From CBDCGV01 sp965216955 (lineage in GTDB: Bacteria; Bacteroidota; Bacteroidia; Chitinophagales; JADIYW01): DNA of 64,000 nt. Where the stretch lies: assembly GCA_965216955.1 (NCBI GenBank), contig CBDCGV010000018.1, positions 248,001 through 312,000 on the forward strand, written 5' to 3'. The notes under the pieces were generated by a model. It did not search any database. It was not told where the DNA came from and saw only the letters and a list, made by a program, of their open reading frames with translations. Made by a program: the position numbers and the translations under genes. Numbering within the stretch: position 1 is the stretch's first letter; every line of letters begins with the position of its first letter. Positions 27,456 through 37,551 of this stretch are shown here, piece after piece.

Positions 27456-28214
27456 ATGTTAAACGTTAACAACTTACATGCAAAAATTGAAGGAAAAGAT
27501 ATCCTTAAAGGATTGAATTTAAAAGTTAATAAAGGAGAAGTCCATGCCATCATGGGACCGAATGGATCTGGAAAAAGTACACTGGCAAATGTCTTGGCCG
27601 GACGTGAAAGCTATGAAGTAACTAAAGGTGCTGTCGAATTCGACGGATTAAATCTTCTCGAGCTTGAAGCGGATGAAAGAGCAAGAGAAGGATTGTTTTT
27701 AGCTTTCCAATACCCTGTAGAAATCCCAGGTGTTAGTAACGCTAATTTCTTAAAAGCCATCATCAATGCTAAAAGAGAACACAATGGTCTAGAATCTATA
27801 CCTCCAGCCGATTTTTTAAAGCTAATGCGCGAAAAAATGGCTTTGGTAGAAATGGATAAATCATTTATAAGCCGTTCTGTAAACGAAGGATTCTCAGGTG
27901 GTGAAAAAAAGAGGAATGAGATTTTCCAAATGGCGATGATTGAACCCAAGTTGGCTGTGTTAGACGAAACTGATTCTGGACTTGATATAGATGCGCTAAA
28001 AATAGTTGCTAATGGAGTAAACAAGCTTAAAAGTGAACACAATGCTTTTATTGTAATTACTCATTATCAAAGGCTCCTAGATTACATTGTCCCTGATTTT
28101 GTCCATGTTTTATATAATGGAAAAATCGTTAAATCTGGAGACAAATCACTTGCTTTTGAATTAGAAGAAAAAGGATATGACTGGATCAAAGAAGAAAATC
28201 TTGAAACTGTCTAA
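27456..28214 (+). CDS. sufC: Fe-S cluster assembly ATPase SufC
   Basis: About 252 residues of an ABC-type ATPase that energises the SufBCD scaffold. Walker A is GPNGSGKST. The SufC-type signature is NEGFSGGEKKRNEIFQM, Walker B is LAVLDETDSGLD, and the H-loop histidine is in ITHYQRLL. I prefer ATG at 27456 over the TTG at 27444. It is 21 bp after sufB and 3 bp before sufD. Confidence 0.96.
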   Translation: MLNVNNLHAKIEGKDILKGLNLKVNKGEVHAIMGPNGSGKSTLANVLAGRESYEVTKGAVEFDGLNLLELEADERAREGLFLAFQYPVEIPGVSNANFLKAIINAKREHNGLESIPPADFLKLMREKMALVEMDKSFISRSVNEGFSGGEKKRNEIFQMAMIEPKLAVLDETDSGLDIDALKIVANGVNKLKSEHNAFIVITHYQRLLDYIVPDFVHVLYNGKIVKSGDKSLAFELEEKGYDWIKEENLETV

Positions 28215-28217
28215 AAC

Positions 28218-29480
28218 ATGAGCCTTAACGAACAATATATCAAAACTATCAAGTCGTACTTTGAGAATATCAAAGAAGACAAAAAAAAGCATCGTAAAAA
28301 AGCTTTAGAGATGCTGCTTGAAAAAGGTTTTCCGGGTGTAAAAGATGAAGAATGGAAATATACCAATCCTAATAAATTAATTAAGGATGAACTTTTACCG
28401 GCTGCAACTGACGATAATCCAGATCTAAATGCACTAAAAAAAGAACTAAATAAAAACATCGTCAATGAACTTAATCCAAGAATCGTTTTTTTAGATGGTT
28501 TCTTAAACGAAGAAATGTCTAATATTAAAGATATAAAGGATGTCCTTTTCCATAAGTCTGTTGCAGTTTTTAAAGAAGTAGATGAACATGATGGTTTTAA
28601 CCTCCTAAATCAAGCTTTATTTAATGATGCTTTGCAGTTAATAATTAATAAAGATTATGACGCCAATCAATTGATAGAGATTCATCACATTTATTTAAAA
28701 AGTGAACAACTAAAACAAAGCCGCGTAGACATTATAATGAATTCCTTCTCAAGTGCAAGTATTTATGAGACCTCCATTGACTTGTCGCAAAAAAAGCAAT
28801 TCATTAATAATTACACCAATATTTCCGTTCAAGAAAATGCGATTCTCAACTATTACAAAGTTCAAGATTATCATCAACATACGAATTGCATAGATTCAAT
28901 TGATATAACACAAACAAAAAATAGTAATTACACCATTGTTACAATTTCAATTGATGGTGGAATTATAAGAAACAATGTTATTGGAAATGTAGATGGACAA
29001 GGCGCTGAAGCAAATTTATTTAGTCTTTATTATCCTAATAAGGATCAGCATTTTGACAACAAAACCATAATTAAGCACAATACGCCCAATTGTAACAGCA
29101 ATCAATTATATAAAGGCTTACTTGAAGGAAATAGCACAGCCATTTTTAATGGAAAAATTGTTGTGGACCAATTGGCACAAAAAACCAATGCATTTCAATC
29201 CAATAAAAACTTATTATTAGATAATAATGCGACCATTAATTCAAAACCTCAATTGATGATCTATGCCGATGATGTTAAATGCAGCCATGGAGCCACCTCT
29301 TCTCAAATTGATGAAGAAGCCCTTTTTTATCTAATGTCAAGGGGATTAAAGAAAGATAGCGCACAGGCGTTATTAACGCTTGCTTTTGGAGAAGAAATAA
29401 TCGAAAAAATAAAAATAAACGAAATAAAAACTAAGCTTGAACAAAGGTTAGCACTAAAACTAAATATACATCTTTACTAA
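28218..29480 (+). CDS. sufD: Fe-S cluster assembly protein SufD
   Basis: A 420-residue SufD, paralogue of SufB and its partner in the scaffold. The N-terminal region has the DEEWKYTNPNKL motif. The C-terminal beta-helix carries KCSHGATSSQIDEEALFYLM, the SufD hallmark, with GLKKDSAQALL after it. It sits between sufC and sufS with spacers of 3 and 11 bp, so translation is probably coupled. Confidence 0.95.
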   Translation: MSLNEQYIKTIKSYFENIKEDKKKHRKKALEMLLEKGFPGVKDEEWKYTNPNKLIKDELLPAATDDNPDLNALKKELNKNIVNELNPRIVFLDGFLNEEMSNIKDIKDVLFHKSVAVFKEVDEHDGFNLLNQALFNDALQLIINKDYDANQLIEIHHIYLKSEQLKQSRVDIIMNSFSSASIYETSIDLSQKKQFINNYTNISVQENAILNYYKVQDYHQHTNCIDSIDITQTKNSNYTIVTISIDGGIIRNNVIGNVDGQGAEANLFSLYYPNKDQHFDNKTIIKHNTPNCNSNQLYKGLLEGNSTAIFNGKIVVDQLAQKTNAFQSNKNLLLDNNATINSKPQLMIYADDVKCSHGATSSQIDEEALFYLMSRGLKKDSAQALLTLAFGEEIIEKIKINEIKTKLEQRLALKLNIHLY

Positions 29481-29491
29481 TTTTTGGATTC

Positions 29492-30724
29492 ATGAACCAT
29501 ATGAATACATACGATATTGATAAAATAAGAGCAGATTTTCCAATACTGAGCAGAAAAATTAATGAACAACCATTGATATATTTAGATAATGCTGCCTCCA
29601 CTCAAAAGCCCCAAGCAGTTATCGATGCAATTGTTCATTATTATACCAGAAGATATAGTAATATCCATCGTGGAGTGCATACTTTAAGTCAGATGGGTAC
29701 CGTCATGTATGAGCAAACAAGAAGAAAAATTCAATCTTTTTTAAATGCAAAACATGAACACGAAATCATCTTTACCAAAGGGACTACTGATGGTATTAAT
29801 CTTGTAGCATATTCTTTTGGAAGAAAGTTTTTAAAAGAAGGTGACGAGATTTTAGTGACAGAAATGGAACATCATTCAAACATTGTTCCATGGCAAATTG
29901 TAGCACAGCAACAAGGAGCAAAGGTAATTCCCATTCCTTTACAAGAAGATGGAAGTATTAATATTCAGGATGTTGAGAGGCTTATTTCTTCTAAAACCAA
30001 AATTATATCAGTAACCTACGTTTCTAACACACTGGGAACTATAAACCCAATAAAAGAAATTATCGAAATTGCCAAAAGGCATAATGTAAAGATTTTGGTT
30101 GATGCAGCACAGGCCATTCAACATATAGCCATTGATGTACAAGCATTAGACATTGATTTATTAACCTTCTCTGGCCATAAGATTTACGGGCCAACAGGTA
30201 CAGGAGTTTTATATGGTAAAGAAGATATCCTAAATGAGATGCCGCCATTTCAAGGTGGTGGAGATATGATTGAGCAAGTAAAATTTACAGGGACAACTTA
30301 TGCTGAACTTCCCTTTAAATTTGAAGCAGGCACGCCAAACACAGCGGGACTAATTGGACTTGGAGTAGCAATAGAATATGTTCAAAACATTGGGCTTGAA
30401 AATATTGAGGCGCATGAAAAAATGCTATTAGATTATGCTACAGAAGCGGTGAAAGAAATTGAGGATTTGGTTGTGATTGGTACAGCTAAAGAAAAAACAA
30501 GTGTCTTATCTTTTGTTATAAATGGATTGCACTCATACGACTTAGGGGTCATTCTAGATAATTTAGGAATCGCCATTAGAACAGGGCATCATTGTACCCA
30601 GCCTATAATGGATAGATACAATATAACAGGAACTTGTAGAGCTTCTTTTGCCTTATATAATACAACCGATGAAATTGACAAACTCGTTGCAGGAATCCAA
30701 CGAGCGATTAAAATGTTAAAGTAA
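29492..30724 (+). CDS. sufS: cysteine desulfurase SufS
   Basis: A 410-residue group II cysteine desulfurase. It has the YLDNAASTQKPQAVIDA motif, the PLP-binding lysine in LTFSGHKIYGPTG and the persulfide cysteine in RTGHHCTQP. It releases sulfur from cysteine and passes it to SufE. A second in-frame ATG three codons in (29501) is an equally plausible start. Confidence 0.96.
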   Translation: MNHMNTYDIDKIRADFPILSRKINEQPLIYLDNAASTQKPQAVIDAIVHYYTRRYSNIHRGVHTLSQMGTVMYEQTRRKIQSFLNAKHEHEIIFTKGTTDGINLVAYSFGRKFLKEGDEILVTEMEHHSNIVPWQIVAQQQGAKVIPIPLQEDGSINIQDVERLISSKTKIISVTYVSNTLGTINPIKEIIEIAKRHNVKILVDAAQAIQHIAIDVQALDIDLLTFSGHKIYGPTGTGVLYGKEDILNEMPPFQGGGDMIEQVKFTGTTYAELPFKFEAGTPNTAGLIGLGVAIEYVQNIGLENIEAHEKMLLDYATEAVKEIEDLVVIGTAKEKTSVLSFVINGLHSYDLGVILDNLGIAIRTGHHCTQPIMDRYNITGTCRASFALYNTTDEIDKLVAGIQRAIKMLK

Positions 30725-30732
30725 AAGAAAAC

Positions 30733-31167
30733 GTGTCGACCATAAATGATATACAAAATGAATTAATTGGAGATTTCGAGCTATTCGATAATTGGGCTGA
30801 TAAATATGAGTACATCATAGATTTAGGGAAAACTCTACCTCCTCTAGAAGATAAGTATAAAACAGATGACAATAGAATTTATGGTTGTCAATCAAAAGTT
30901 TGGTTACATGCTTATGTAGAAGATGAAAAAATAAAATTTAAAGCAGATAGTGATGCTTTTATCACCAAAGGCATCATTGGATTATTACTAAGAGTCCTTT
31001 CAAATCATGAGCCTGACGAAATTTTGAATGCTGATCTTTTTTTTATTGAGAAAACTGGGCTTCAATCCCATTTATCGCCCACCAGAGCAAACGGATTAGC
31101 CTCTATGGTAAAACAATTAAAGGCATACGCTTTAGGTTATAAAACAAAAATGGCAGCATCGAGATGA
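30733..31167 (+). CDS. sufE: sulfur acceptor protein SufE
   Basis: A 144-residue SufE. The acceptor cysteine is in RIYGCQSKVWL. The conserved N-terminal DWADKYEYIIDLGK-like segment is present as NWADKYEYIIDLGKTLPPL. It stimulates SufS by accepting persulfide sulfur. The start codon is GTG. The end overlaps the next gene by 4 bp (ATGA), so translation is coupled. Confidence 0.95.
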   Translation: MSTINDIQNELIGDFELFDNWADKYEYIIDLGKTLPPLEDKYKTDDNRIYGCQSKVWLHAYVEDEKIKFKADSDAFITKGIIGLLLRVLSNHEPDEILNADLFFIEKTGLQSHLSPTRANGLASMVKQLKAYALGYKTKMAASR

Positions 31168-31490
31168 CCACTATAACAAAGTCATTTATAGAAATCAAAG
31201 ATGAAATCATAAAACAGATACAAACAGTTTATGATCCTGAAATTCCTATCAATATATATGAACTGGGCCTAATCTATGAAGTAAATGTTGACCCAGCCAA
31301 TAATGCACATATTTTAATGACTTTAACTTCTCCCAATTGCCCTGCAGCAGAAATGTTACCCGGAGAAGTAGAACAAAAAGCAAAAGAAGTTGAAGGCGTA
31401 AATGATGTAAAAGTTGAAATCACATTTGAACCCGAATGGACAATGGAAAATATGTCAGAAGCAGCAAAATTGGAACTAGGTTTGCTATAA
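31164..31490 (+). CDS. SUF system DUF59 / MIP18-family protein (SufT-like)
   Basis: A 108-residue DUF59 protein. It has the VYDPEIPINIYELGLIYEV motif and MTLTSPNCPAAEMLPGEV, which contains the conserved reactive cysteine. Family members help mature Fe-S proteins. Its overlap with sufE and position at the end of the suf operon match many Bacteroidetes. Confidence 0.92.
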   Translation: MTTITKSFIEIKDEIIKQIQTVYDPEIPINIYELGLIYEVNVDPANNAHILMTLTSPNCPAAEMLPGEVEQKAKEVEGVNDVKVEITFEPEWTMENMSEAAKLELGLL

Positions 31491-31534
31491 GCTGATTAAA
31501 ATTGAATAATTAAACAATAAAAAGACTAATACAT

Positions 31535-31948
31535 ATGTATCCAGCAGAATTAACACAACCAATGGCAGCAGAACTTACAAACAATGGCTTTGTGGGATTA
31601 ACAACTGCCGAAGAAGTTACAAATACCATTGAGAATACTGAAGGCACCGTATTTGTTGTTATTAATTCCGTATGCGGTTGTGCGGCAGCAAATGCGAGAC
31701 CAGCGGCTTTAATGGCCATTAAAAATGCCAAAAAACCAAACGTTTGTGCAACTGTTTTTGCAGGGGTAGACAAAGATGCTGTTGACAAAACAAGATCTTA
31801 TACTTTACCATACCCTCCATCCTCTCCTTCTATGGCACTTTTTAAAAATGGGCAACTTGTTCATTTTGTTGAAAGACACCATATTGAAGGCAGACCTGCT
31901 GAGATGATTGCACAAAATTTAATAGCAGCCTTTGATCAATATTGCTAA
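31535..31948 (+). CDS. BrxA/BrxB-family bacilliredoxin-like protein
   Basis: A 137-residue YphP/YqiW-family protein with the CGC active-site motif in VVINSVCGCAAANARP and the PYPPSSPSMALFKNG C-terminal region. In Firmicutes such proteins reduce bacillithiolated proteins. Many Bacteroidetes carry homologues, so a thiol-disulfide role is expected. It lies 44 bp after the suf operon and may share its transcript. Confidence 0.88.
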   Translation: MYPAELTQPMAAELTNNGFVGLTTAEEVTNTIENTEGTVFVVINSVCGCAAANARPAALMAIKNAKKPNVCATVFAGVDKDAVDKTRSYTLPYPPSSPSMALFKNGQLVHFVERHHIEGRPAEMIAQNLIAAFDQYC

Positions 31949-32092
31949 TTCATCAAGCAATTAAAATAATTTTATATAGATACTCGAAGAAAAGTCGACG
32001 TTTACCTTGAAACCGTTCTAAATGGTCATAGTGAAGCGGTCTATCACTTAGATAAACTTAATACTGATCAAATCTTAAGTGCCAGTGGAGAT

Positions 32093-32890
32093 ATGTTCGT
32101 TGGTATTTGGGATTTAGCAGAGAAAAAATTAGTAAGCCCTATTGCCAAAGGCACTAGTACCATTTATACCACTCATTTAATAAATGATGAGTTATTAGCC
32201 GTAGGACAAAGAAATGGGCAGATTTTTTTCTTAGATATTCCATCAAAAGAAACTCTAAAAAACTTTCAACTTACATCAGAAGATGTTTTTAGCATTACAT
32301 CTTGTAAAAATCAATGGTTAGCAGCAACTAAATCAGGGGAACTTATTATTGGTGATATACCTACTTTATCGATTAAAGAGATTTTTCCGCTTAGTACCAA
32401 AAGCTTGAGATGCTTAGCAATAACTCCTAACGAGAAAGAATTAGCTGTTGGAAGTAGTGATCATTCAATTTATATTATAGATATAGAGCGGAAAAAAATT
32501 ACTTACAAAATATCTGGTAGTAAAAACTCCGTTTTCACACTAGGATTTCTAAGTGAAGATATATTATTATCGGGTGGACGAGATGCCCACTTACACATCT
32601 GGAAAAGGGGAAAAAATTCGGAATGGAAACTAAAGCAGTCTATTCCTGCTCATAACTTTACTATTAACAAAATAGTTTATAATAAAAAAAAGCAACTTTT
32701 TGCTACTGCTAGTAGAGACAAAACAATTAAACTGTGGGATGCTGAAAATTATGAATTATTAAAAGTTATAGAAAGACGTAAATTTAATGATGGTCACACA
32801 CACTCTGTCAACACATTATTATGGTTTCAAGATTATTTAATTTCAGCAGGTGATGACAAAAAGCTTTTCGTTTGGAAAATTGAGGACTAG
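32093..32890 (+). CDS. WD40 repeat protein, start probably upstream
   Basis: A WD40 beta-propeller protein, 265 residues from the first canonical ATG. Repeats end in motifs such as VGIWDL, LHIWKR, IKLWDA and LFVWKI, with GH/AH dipeptides between blades. The open frame continues upstream to a stop at 31967 and encodes another blade start (LNGHSEAVYHLDKLNTDQIL) that should belong to the protein. That stretch contains no ATG, GTG or TTG, so the true start may be a rare codon such as ATA at 31976. It is likely a cytoplasmic protein-interaction scaffold; partner unknown. Confidence 0.8.
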   Translation: MFVGIWDLAEKKLVSPIAKGTSTIYTTHLINDELLAVGQRNGQIFFLDIPSKETLKNFQLTSEDVFSITSCKNQWLAATKSGELIIGDIPTLSIKEIFPLSTKSLRCLAITPNEKELAVGSSDHSIYIIDIERKKITYKISGSKNSVFTLGFLSEDILLSGGRDAHLHIWKRGKNSEWKLKQSIPAHNFTINKIVYNKKKQLFATASRDKTIKLWDAENYELLKVIERRKFNDGHTHSVNTLLWFQDYLISAGDDKKLFVWKIED

Positions 32891-32922
32891 CAGATGCAAT
32901 TAAATAATATATTTTAAAAAAT

Positions 32923-32964
32923 GATCTACAAACCAGATCAATCAATATCTCTAGTTTGCAGATC
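32923..32964. repeat. imperfect 14-bp inverted repeat in the gap before fmt
   Basis: Arms at 32923-32936 and 32951-32964 pair with two mismatches around a 14-nt loop. No T-run follows, so it is a weak candidate terminator for the WD40 gene. The rest of the 32891-33180 spacer shows no recognisable feature. Confidence 0.3.
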
Positions 32965-33180
32965 AAAACACCTACCTTGCCCATAAAGTTAGCTCGATAA
33001 GAGAGGATAACTTATTTCATTAAAGTCGTTAAAATTATTCGCCTTTCAATTCAAAGATTGAAATATACTTTGAAACAAAACTAAAATTGCGATGAAAGGT
33101 TTAAATAATTCGACAAGCCGTACTAAACCCGAGAAAATTAATCATTTGCAACTCCCCCTTTTATAGCTTATCATTGCATC

Positions 33181-34110
33181 ATGCGTATAATATTTATGGG
33201 AACACCTGATTTTGCTGTTCCTAGTTTAGATATTTTGATGGAACATGGTTATAACATTGTAGGAGTAATTACTGCGGTGGATAAACCAGCTGGTCGAGGC
33301 AGAAAGCTTCATCAATCTGCGATAAAAAAATATGCTACTGCAAAAGGTTTAAATGTTTTACAACCTAAAAATCTAAAGGACAAAGCATTTATTGAGAACT
33401 TAAAATCATTAAAAGCTGATCTCCAAATAGTTGTGGCTTTTAGAATGCTTCCAGAAGTTGTTTGGGATATGCCTCCTTTAGGAACTTTTAATTTACATGC
33501 CTCCTTGCTCCCCCAATATCGAGGTGCCGCACCAATTAATTGGGTCGTAATAAATGGAGAAAAGGAAACTGGAGCCACTACCTTTTTTCTAAAACATGAA
33601 ATAGATACTGGTGACTTAATATTACAGAAAAAACTGCCCATCAACAATACAGATACTGCTGGGGATATTCATGATAAATTAATGATTTTAGGATCTAAGT
33701 TAGTTTTCGAAACTGTTCAATTGATTGAAAAAGGGAACTTTACGCTCTATCCGCAAGAAACAAATGACATTGAACTAAAGAGCGCCCCAAAAATATTTTC
33801 AAAAGACTGTAAAATTGATTGGAACGAGACTTCAGAAAATATTTATAATAAAATTAGGGGACTAAGTCCTTATCCAGTTGCTTTTACGACACTTGCCAAT
33901 AAGAAACTCAAAATCTACAATGCTTTTATTGATAAGGATAATTCAAGTCTCCCTCCTGGCTCGATTGAAACAGATAACAAAACCTTTCTTAAAGTCATAA
34001 CAAAAACAGGAAGCATTCATATTAAAGAGCTTCAATTAGAGGGTAAAAAAAGAATGAAAACAGCAGATTTTTTAAGAGGATACAAAATTGAATCTACTTT
34101 ACTTGTATAA
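33181..34110 (+). CDS. fmt: methionyl-tRNA formyltransferase
   Basis: A 309-residue Fmt, which formylates initiator Met-tRNA with 10-formyl-THF. N-terminal MGTPDFAVPSLDIL, the catalytic region LGTFNLHASLLPQYRGAAPI and HEIDTGDLILQ are conserved. The C-terminal tRNA-binding OB-like domain contains IYNKIRGLSPYPVAFT. Length is normal. Confidence 0.96.
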   Translation: MRIIFMGTPDFAVPSLDILMEHGYNIVGVITAVDKPAGRGRKLHQSAIKKYATAKGLNVLQPKNLKDKAFIENLKSLKADLQIVVAFRMLPEVVWDMPPLGTFNLHASLLPQYRGAAPINWVVINGEKETGATTFFLKHEIDTGDLILQKKLPINNTDTAGDIHDKLMILGSKLVFETVQLIEKGNFTLYPQETNDIELKSAPKIFSKDCKIDWNETSENIYNKIRGLSPYPVAFTTLANKKLKIYNAFIDKDNSSLPPGSIETDNKTFLKVITKTGSIHIKELQLEGKKRMKTADFLRGYKIESTLLV

Positions 34111-34183
34111 ATAAGCCTCGAAAGCAATATCTGTTCTTTTATCCATCCTATTAAATTTATATTTGATATGAAATTAATTCATA

Positions 34184-35650
34184 ATGGTAAAAATCATATG
34201 GGATTCTAAACGAAACTGGACCATTGTATTCCTTATAATGGTCATCTTACTTATGATTTTTATTAATTTAAAAACAAACAACACAGAGACATTAGAGAAA
34301 ACCCCTCAACCAGTAAGTATAGATTTAGAAGAGATCAAAAAACGTGGGAGCCTCAACGTTTATATCGAAAATGGGTCTATAAGTTATTTTATTTATAAAG
34401 GCCAACCAATGGGTTTCGACTTAGAATTGCTCGAAGCTTTAGCCCAAGATCTAGATCTTAAATTAAAATTGATCGCACCAAAAAAAGGAGAAGACATTTA
34501 TAAAATGCTCGATAAAGGAAATCTAGATCTTATCTCAAAAAGCCTCCATGTAACTAAAAATCAATTGAAAAACATTGATTTCACACATCATTATATGTAC
34601 GATGAACAGGTATTGGTTCAGAGAAAGCCAAAATACTGGACAAAGTATACGCATAAACAAATTGAGGATTCATTAATACGAAATCAAACTGATTTGATTG
34701 GAAAATCAATTTATGTAGATAAAAAAGCACATCTTGAACGATTACAAAATCTATCCAATGAAATTGGTGGTGATATACAAATTATCTATAACGACAATTA
34801 CAATACTGATGAACTGATTAAAATGGTTGCTCAAGGAAAAATTGACTATACAGTGGCAAACAAAAGCATTGCACTTATTAGTCAAACATATTTTCAAAAT
34901 CTTGATGTTGAAACTCCCATCAGCTTTCCACAAAAGATTGCCTGGGGTATCAGATTAAACGCTCCGAAACTTAAAGATACCATTGACCAATGGCTTATTG
35001 ACCAACAAACTTCAATTACATACACACAACTTTATAGCAAATACTTCAAAAACCCAAGAGCGTATAAGTATCGTATAAAAAGCAACTTTCATAGTGAAAC
35101 AGGAGGCAATATTTCTAGATATGATGATTTCATCAAAAAATATGCAAAATCCATAAATTGGGATTGGCGATTACTCTCTGCATTAATTTATAAAGAATCA
35201 AAATTTGATGCAACTGCTACTTCATGGGTTGGAGCAAGAGGCTTAATGCAATTACTTCCTGTGACGGCTAAAGAAATGGGCTTAGATAGCACATTCATAG
35301 AAGATCCCGAAATGAGTCTTAAAGCAGGAACGAAATATTTAAAATACTTGCAAAAATTATGGGCAGAAATTCCAGATAGTACGGAAAGAATCAAATTCAT
35401 ACTTGCCTCCTATAATGTAGGTGGTGGACACGTTAAAGATGCAGTCAGATTGGCAAAAAAATACAATACTGATGAAAATCAATGGAAAAACGTGGGGCAT
35501 TATTTAAAATTAAAATCCCAATCTACATATTATAGAGACCCTGTTGTAAGGAATGGATACTGTAGAGGGTCAGAACCATTCAACTATGTAGTTGACATTT
35601 TAGAAATTTTTAATCATTACAAAAAATTATTTCCAACTGAGAACAGCTAG
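34184..35650 (+). CDS. MltF-like membrane-bound lytic murein transglycosylase
   Basis: A 488-residue envelope protein. An N-terminal transmembrane helix (WTIVFLIMVILLMIFINL) is followed by a family-3 solute-binding domain (about 45-285) and an SLT lysozyme-like domain. The catalytic Glu is in LIYKESKFD and the motif ARGLMQLLPVTAKEMGL follows. The arrangement is that of MltF, which cleaves peptidoglycan glycan strands and senses muropeptides through its N-terminal domain. It follows fmt by 73 bp. Confidence 0.88.
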   Translation: MVKIIWDSKRNWTIVFLIMVILLMIFINLKTNNTETLEKTPQPVSIDLEEIKKRGSLNVYIENGSISYFIYKGQPMGFDLELLEALAQDLDLKLKLIAPKKGEDIYKMLDKGNLDLISKSLHVTKNQLKNIDFTHHYMYDEQVLVQRKPKYWTKYTHKQIEDSLIRNQTDLIGKSIYVDKKAHLERLQNLSNEIGGDIQIIYNDNYNTDELIKMVAQGKIDYTVANKSIALISQTYFQNLDVETPISFPQKIAWGIRLNAPKLKDTIDQWLIDQQTSITYTQLYSKYFKNPRAYKYRIKSNFHSETGGNISRYDDFIKKYAKSINWDWRLLSALIYKESKFDATATSWVGARGLMQLLPVTAKEMGLDSTFIEDPEMSLKAGTKYLKYLQKLWAEIPDSTERIKFILASYNVGGGHVKDAVRLAKKYNTDENQWKNVGHYLKLKSQSTYYRDPVVRNGYCRGSEPFNYVVDILEIFNHYKKLFPTENS

Positions 35651-35729
35651 TTTTTGCAGCTTCTTCAGTATAATAGGTTTAAATTTTGATTAAATAGGGT
35701 CTAAAACATCAATACTGAAAAGTGATTTC

Positions 35730-35737
35730 TAACTTTG
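35730..35737 (+). promoter_or_regulatory. -7 box (TAACTTTG) upstream of ABC exporter gene
   Basis: TAACTTTG fits TAnnTTTG exactly. A potential TTG start codon (35735) lies within this box, which argues that the real start is the ATG at 35750, 12 bp downstream of the box. Confidence 0.6.
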
Positions 35738-35749
35738 TATGCTCCAAAC

Positions 35750-37525
35750 ATGGAAAAAGAAAAGAAAAGATACCAGTTTACTACAAAAAACATTAGTGTT
35801 TTATACAGTTATGCCAGGCCATATCAAACCACTTTTTTTGTTGGATTAGTGGTACTTCTACTCTCTTCTACAACCATAATGCTCTTTCCTCATTTGCTTA
35901 CCAAATTAATAGATTCTGTTCTTCAAGAGGAAACTTCAAAAATTAGTCGAAAAAATATTCTATTAATTCTATGCGGCTTAGTCGTTGCACAAGCAATTTT
36001 CTCCTATGCTCGTATACATTTGTTTTCAAAAGTTACAGAAAATGCAATAGCAGACCTTAGAGTAGCATTATTTAAGAAAATAACGAGCCTCGAAATTCAT
36101 TTTTTTGAGAGAAGACGTGTTGGAGAGCTCATAAGTAGAATTACCAATGATATCAGTACATTGCAAGATATCTTTTCCTTTACTTTAGCAGAGTTTATAC
36201 GACAGATAGTCACGCTTATTATTGGTATTGTAATGCTATTGCTTATATCAAAAAAACTCACATTAATAATGTTATTGGTATTCCCCTTATTTATAATTCT
36301 TGCAATCTTTTTTGGAAGGTTTATTCGAAAACTCTCTAAAAAAGTTCAAGATAAACTAGCAAAAGCGAATATTATTGTTGAAGAGAGTTTTCAAAATATC
36401 AATATTGTAAAAGCCTATAATAATGAAGCTTTTGAAACATATCAGTACAAGGAAAGCAATAAAGATGTGATTTACCATGCTGTTTATGCAGCAAAGTATA
36501 GAGGCATGTTTGTCGGTTTTATTATTCTCGGACTTATGTCCACCATTATACTTATGATTTATCTCAGCGTTGGAATGGTAGATAGTGGCGACATCTCCGT
36601 TGCTAAACTTATGGAATTTATTTTATATAGCGTTTTTTTAGTGGGAGCGCTTGGAGGTTTAGGAGACACCTATGCTAAAATTCAAAAAACACTGGGGAGT
36701 AGTGAAAGGTTAGTAGAAATTCTTGGAAATGAGGCGGAAGTAGAACGTTTGCCAGATGACAGTTCCACACCGATTGTTATTAAAGGAGGCATAACGTATA
36801 AGAATGTACATTTTAGTTATCCTACAAGAAAAGATATAAAGGTCTTAAATGATATTAATATTGATATTACTCCAGGGGAAAGGATTGCACTTGTTGGCCA
36901 TTCAGGAGCAGGAAAATCTACTATTATCCAATTGCTTTTAAAATATTATACTTCAGATAGTGGAGACATTATTATCGATAATAAGTACACATTAAAAAAT
37001 CTTTTCCCATCACAAATAAGAGATCATGTAGCTATTGTTCCACAAGAAATTATTTTGTTTGGGGGCACCATAAGAGACAACATTGCATATGGCAAACTCA
37101 ATGCTACCGAAGATGAAATCATCAATGCTGCAAAAAAAGCAAATGCATGGGAATTTATCACTTCATTCCCCGAAGGTCTAGACTCATTAGTTGGTGAAAG
37201 AGGCGTAAAACTTTCTGGGGGTCAAAAACAACGAATAGCCATTGCAAGAGCAATAATTAAAGATCCCTCTATTCTAATCTTAGATGAAGCCACAAGCTCC
37301 TTAGATGCCATTTCTGAGAATTTAATAGAACAAGCTTTAGAACAATTTATGCCAGGGCGAACTACTTTAATCATTGCTCACCGATTGTCAACTGTAAAAA
37401 ATGCAGATAAAATATTGGTATTAAATCAAGGGAAAATTATTGAACAGGGAAATCATGAGGAGCTATTAAATATTCCAAATGGCATGTATAATAACCTATT
37501 GAGACTTCAACTACAAGAATCCTAA
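35750..37525 (+). CDS. ABC transporter, permease-ATPase fusion (MsbA-like)
   Basis: About 591 residues, a half-transporter that should work as a homodimer. The N-terminal six-helix ABC exporter domain occupies about residues 1-320 and the nucleotide-binding domain about 340-591. Walker A is GHSGAGKST, the signature is LSGGQKQR, Walker B is LILDEATSSLD and the H-loop is IIAHRLST. It resembles MsbA/lipid or multidrug exporters; the substrate is not determined. The start is ATG at 35750 because the upstream TTG overlaps the promoter box. Confidence 0.9.
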   Translation: MEKEKKRYQFTTKNISVLYSYARPYQTTFFVGLVVLLLSSTTIMLFPHLLTKLIDSVLQEETSKISRKNILLILCGLVVAQAIFSYARIHLFSKVTENAIADLRVALFKKITSLEIHFFERRRVGELISRITNDISTLQDIFSFTLAEFIRQIVTLIIGIVMLLLISKKLTLIMLLVFPLFIILAIFFGRFIRKLSKKVQDKLAKANIIVEESFQNINIVKAYNNEAFETYQYKESNKDVIYHAVYAAKYRGMFVGFIILGLMSTIILMIYLSVGMVDSGDISVAKLMEFILYSVFLVGALGGLGDTYAKIQKTLGSSERLVEILGNEAEVERLPDDSSTPIVIKGGITYKNVHFSYPTRKDIKVLNDINIDITPGERIALVGHSGAGKSTIIQLLLKYYTSDSGDIIIDNKYTLKNLFPSQIRDHVAIVPQEIILFGGTIRDNIAYGKLNATEDEIINAAKKANAWEFITSFPEGLDSLVGERGVKLSGGQKQRIAIARAIIKDPSILILDEATSSLDAISENLIEQALEQFMPGRTTLIIAHRLSTVKNADKILVLNQGKIIEQGNHEELLNIPNGMYNNLLRLQLQES

Positions 37526-37551
37526 ACCATAAAAGTCTACGCTTCTTTTCT

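Noticed and set aside
35735..35749. TTG start for the ABC exporter
   Set aside because: The TTG is part of the TAACTTTG promoter box; the ATG at 35750 starts the conserved N terminus.
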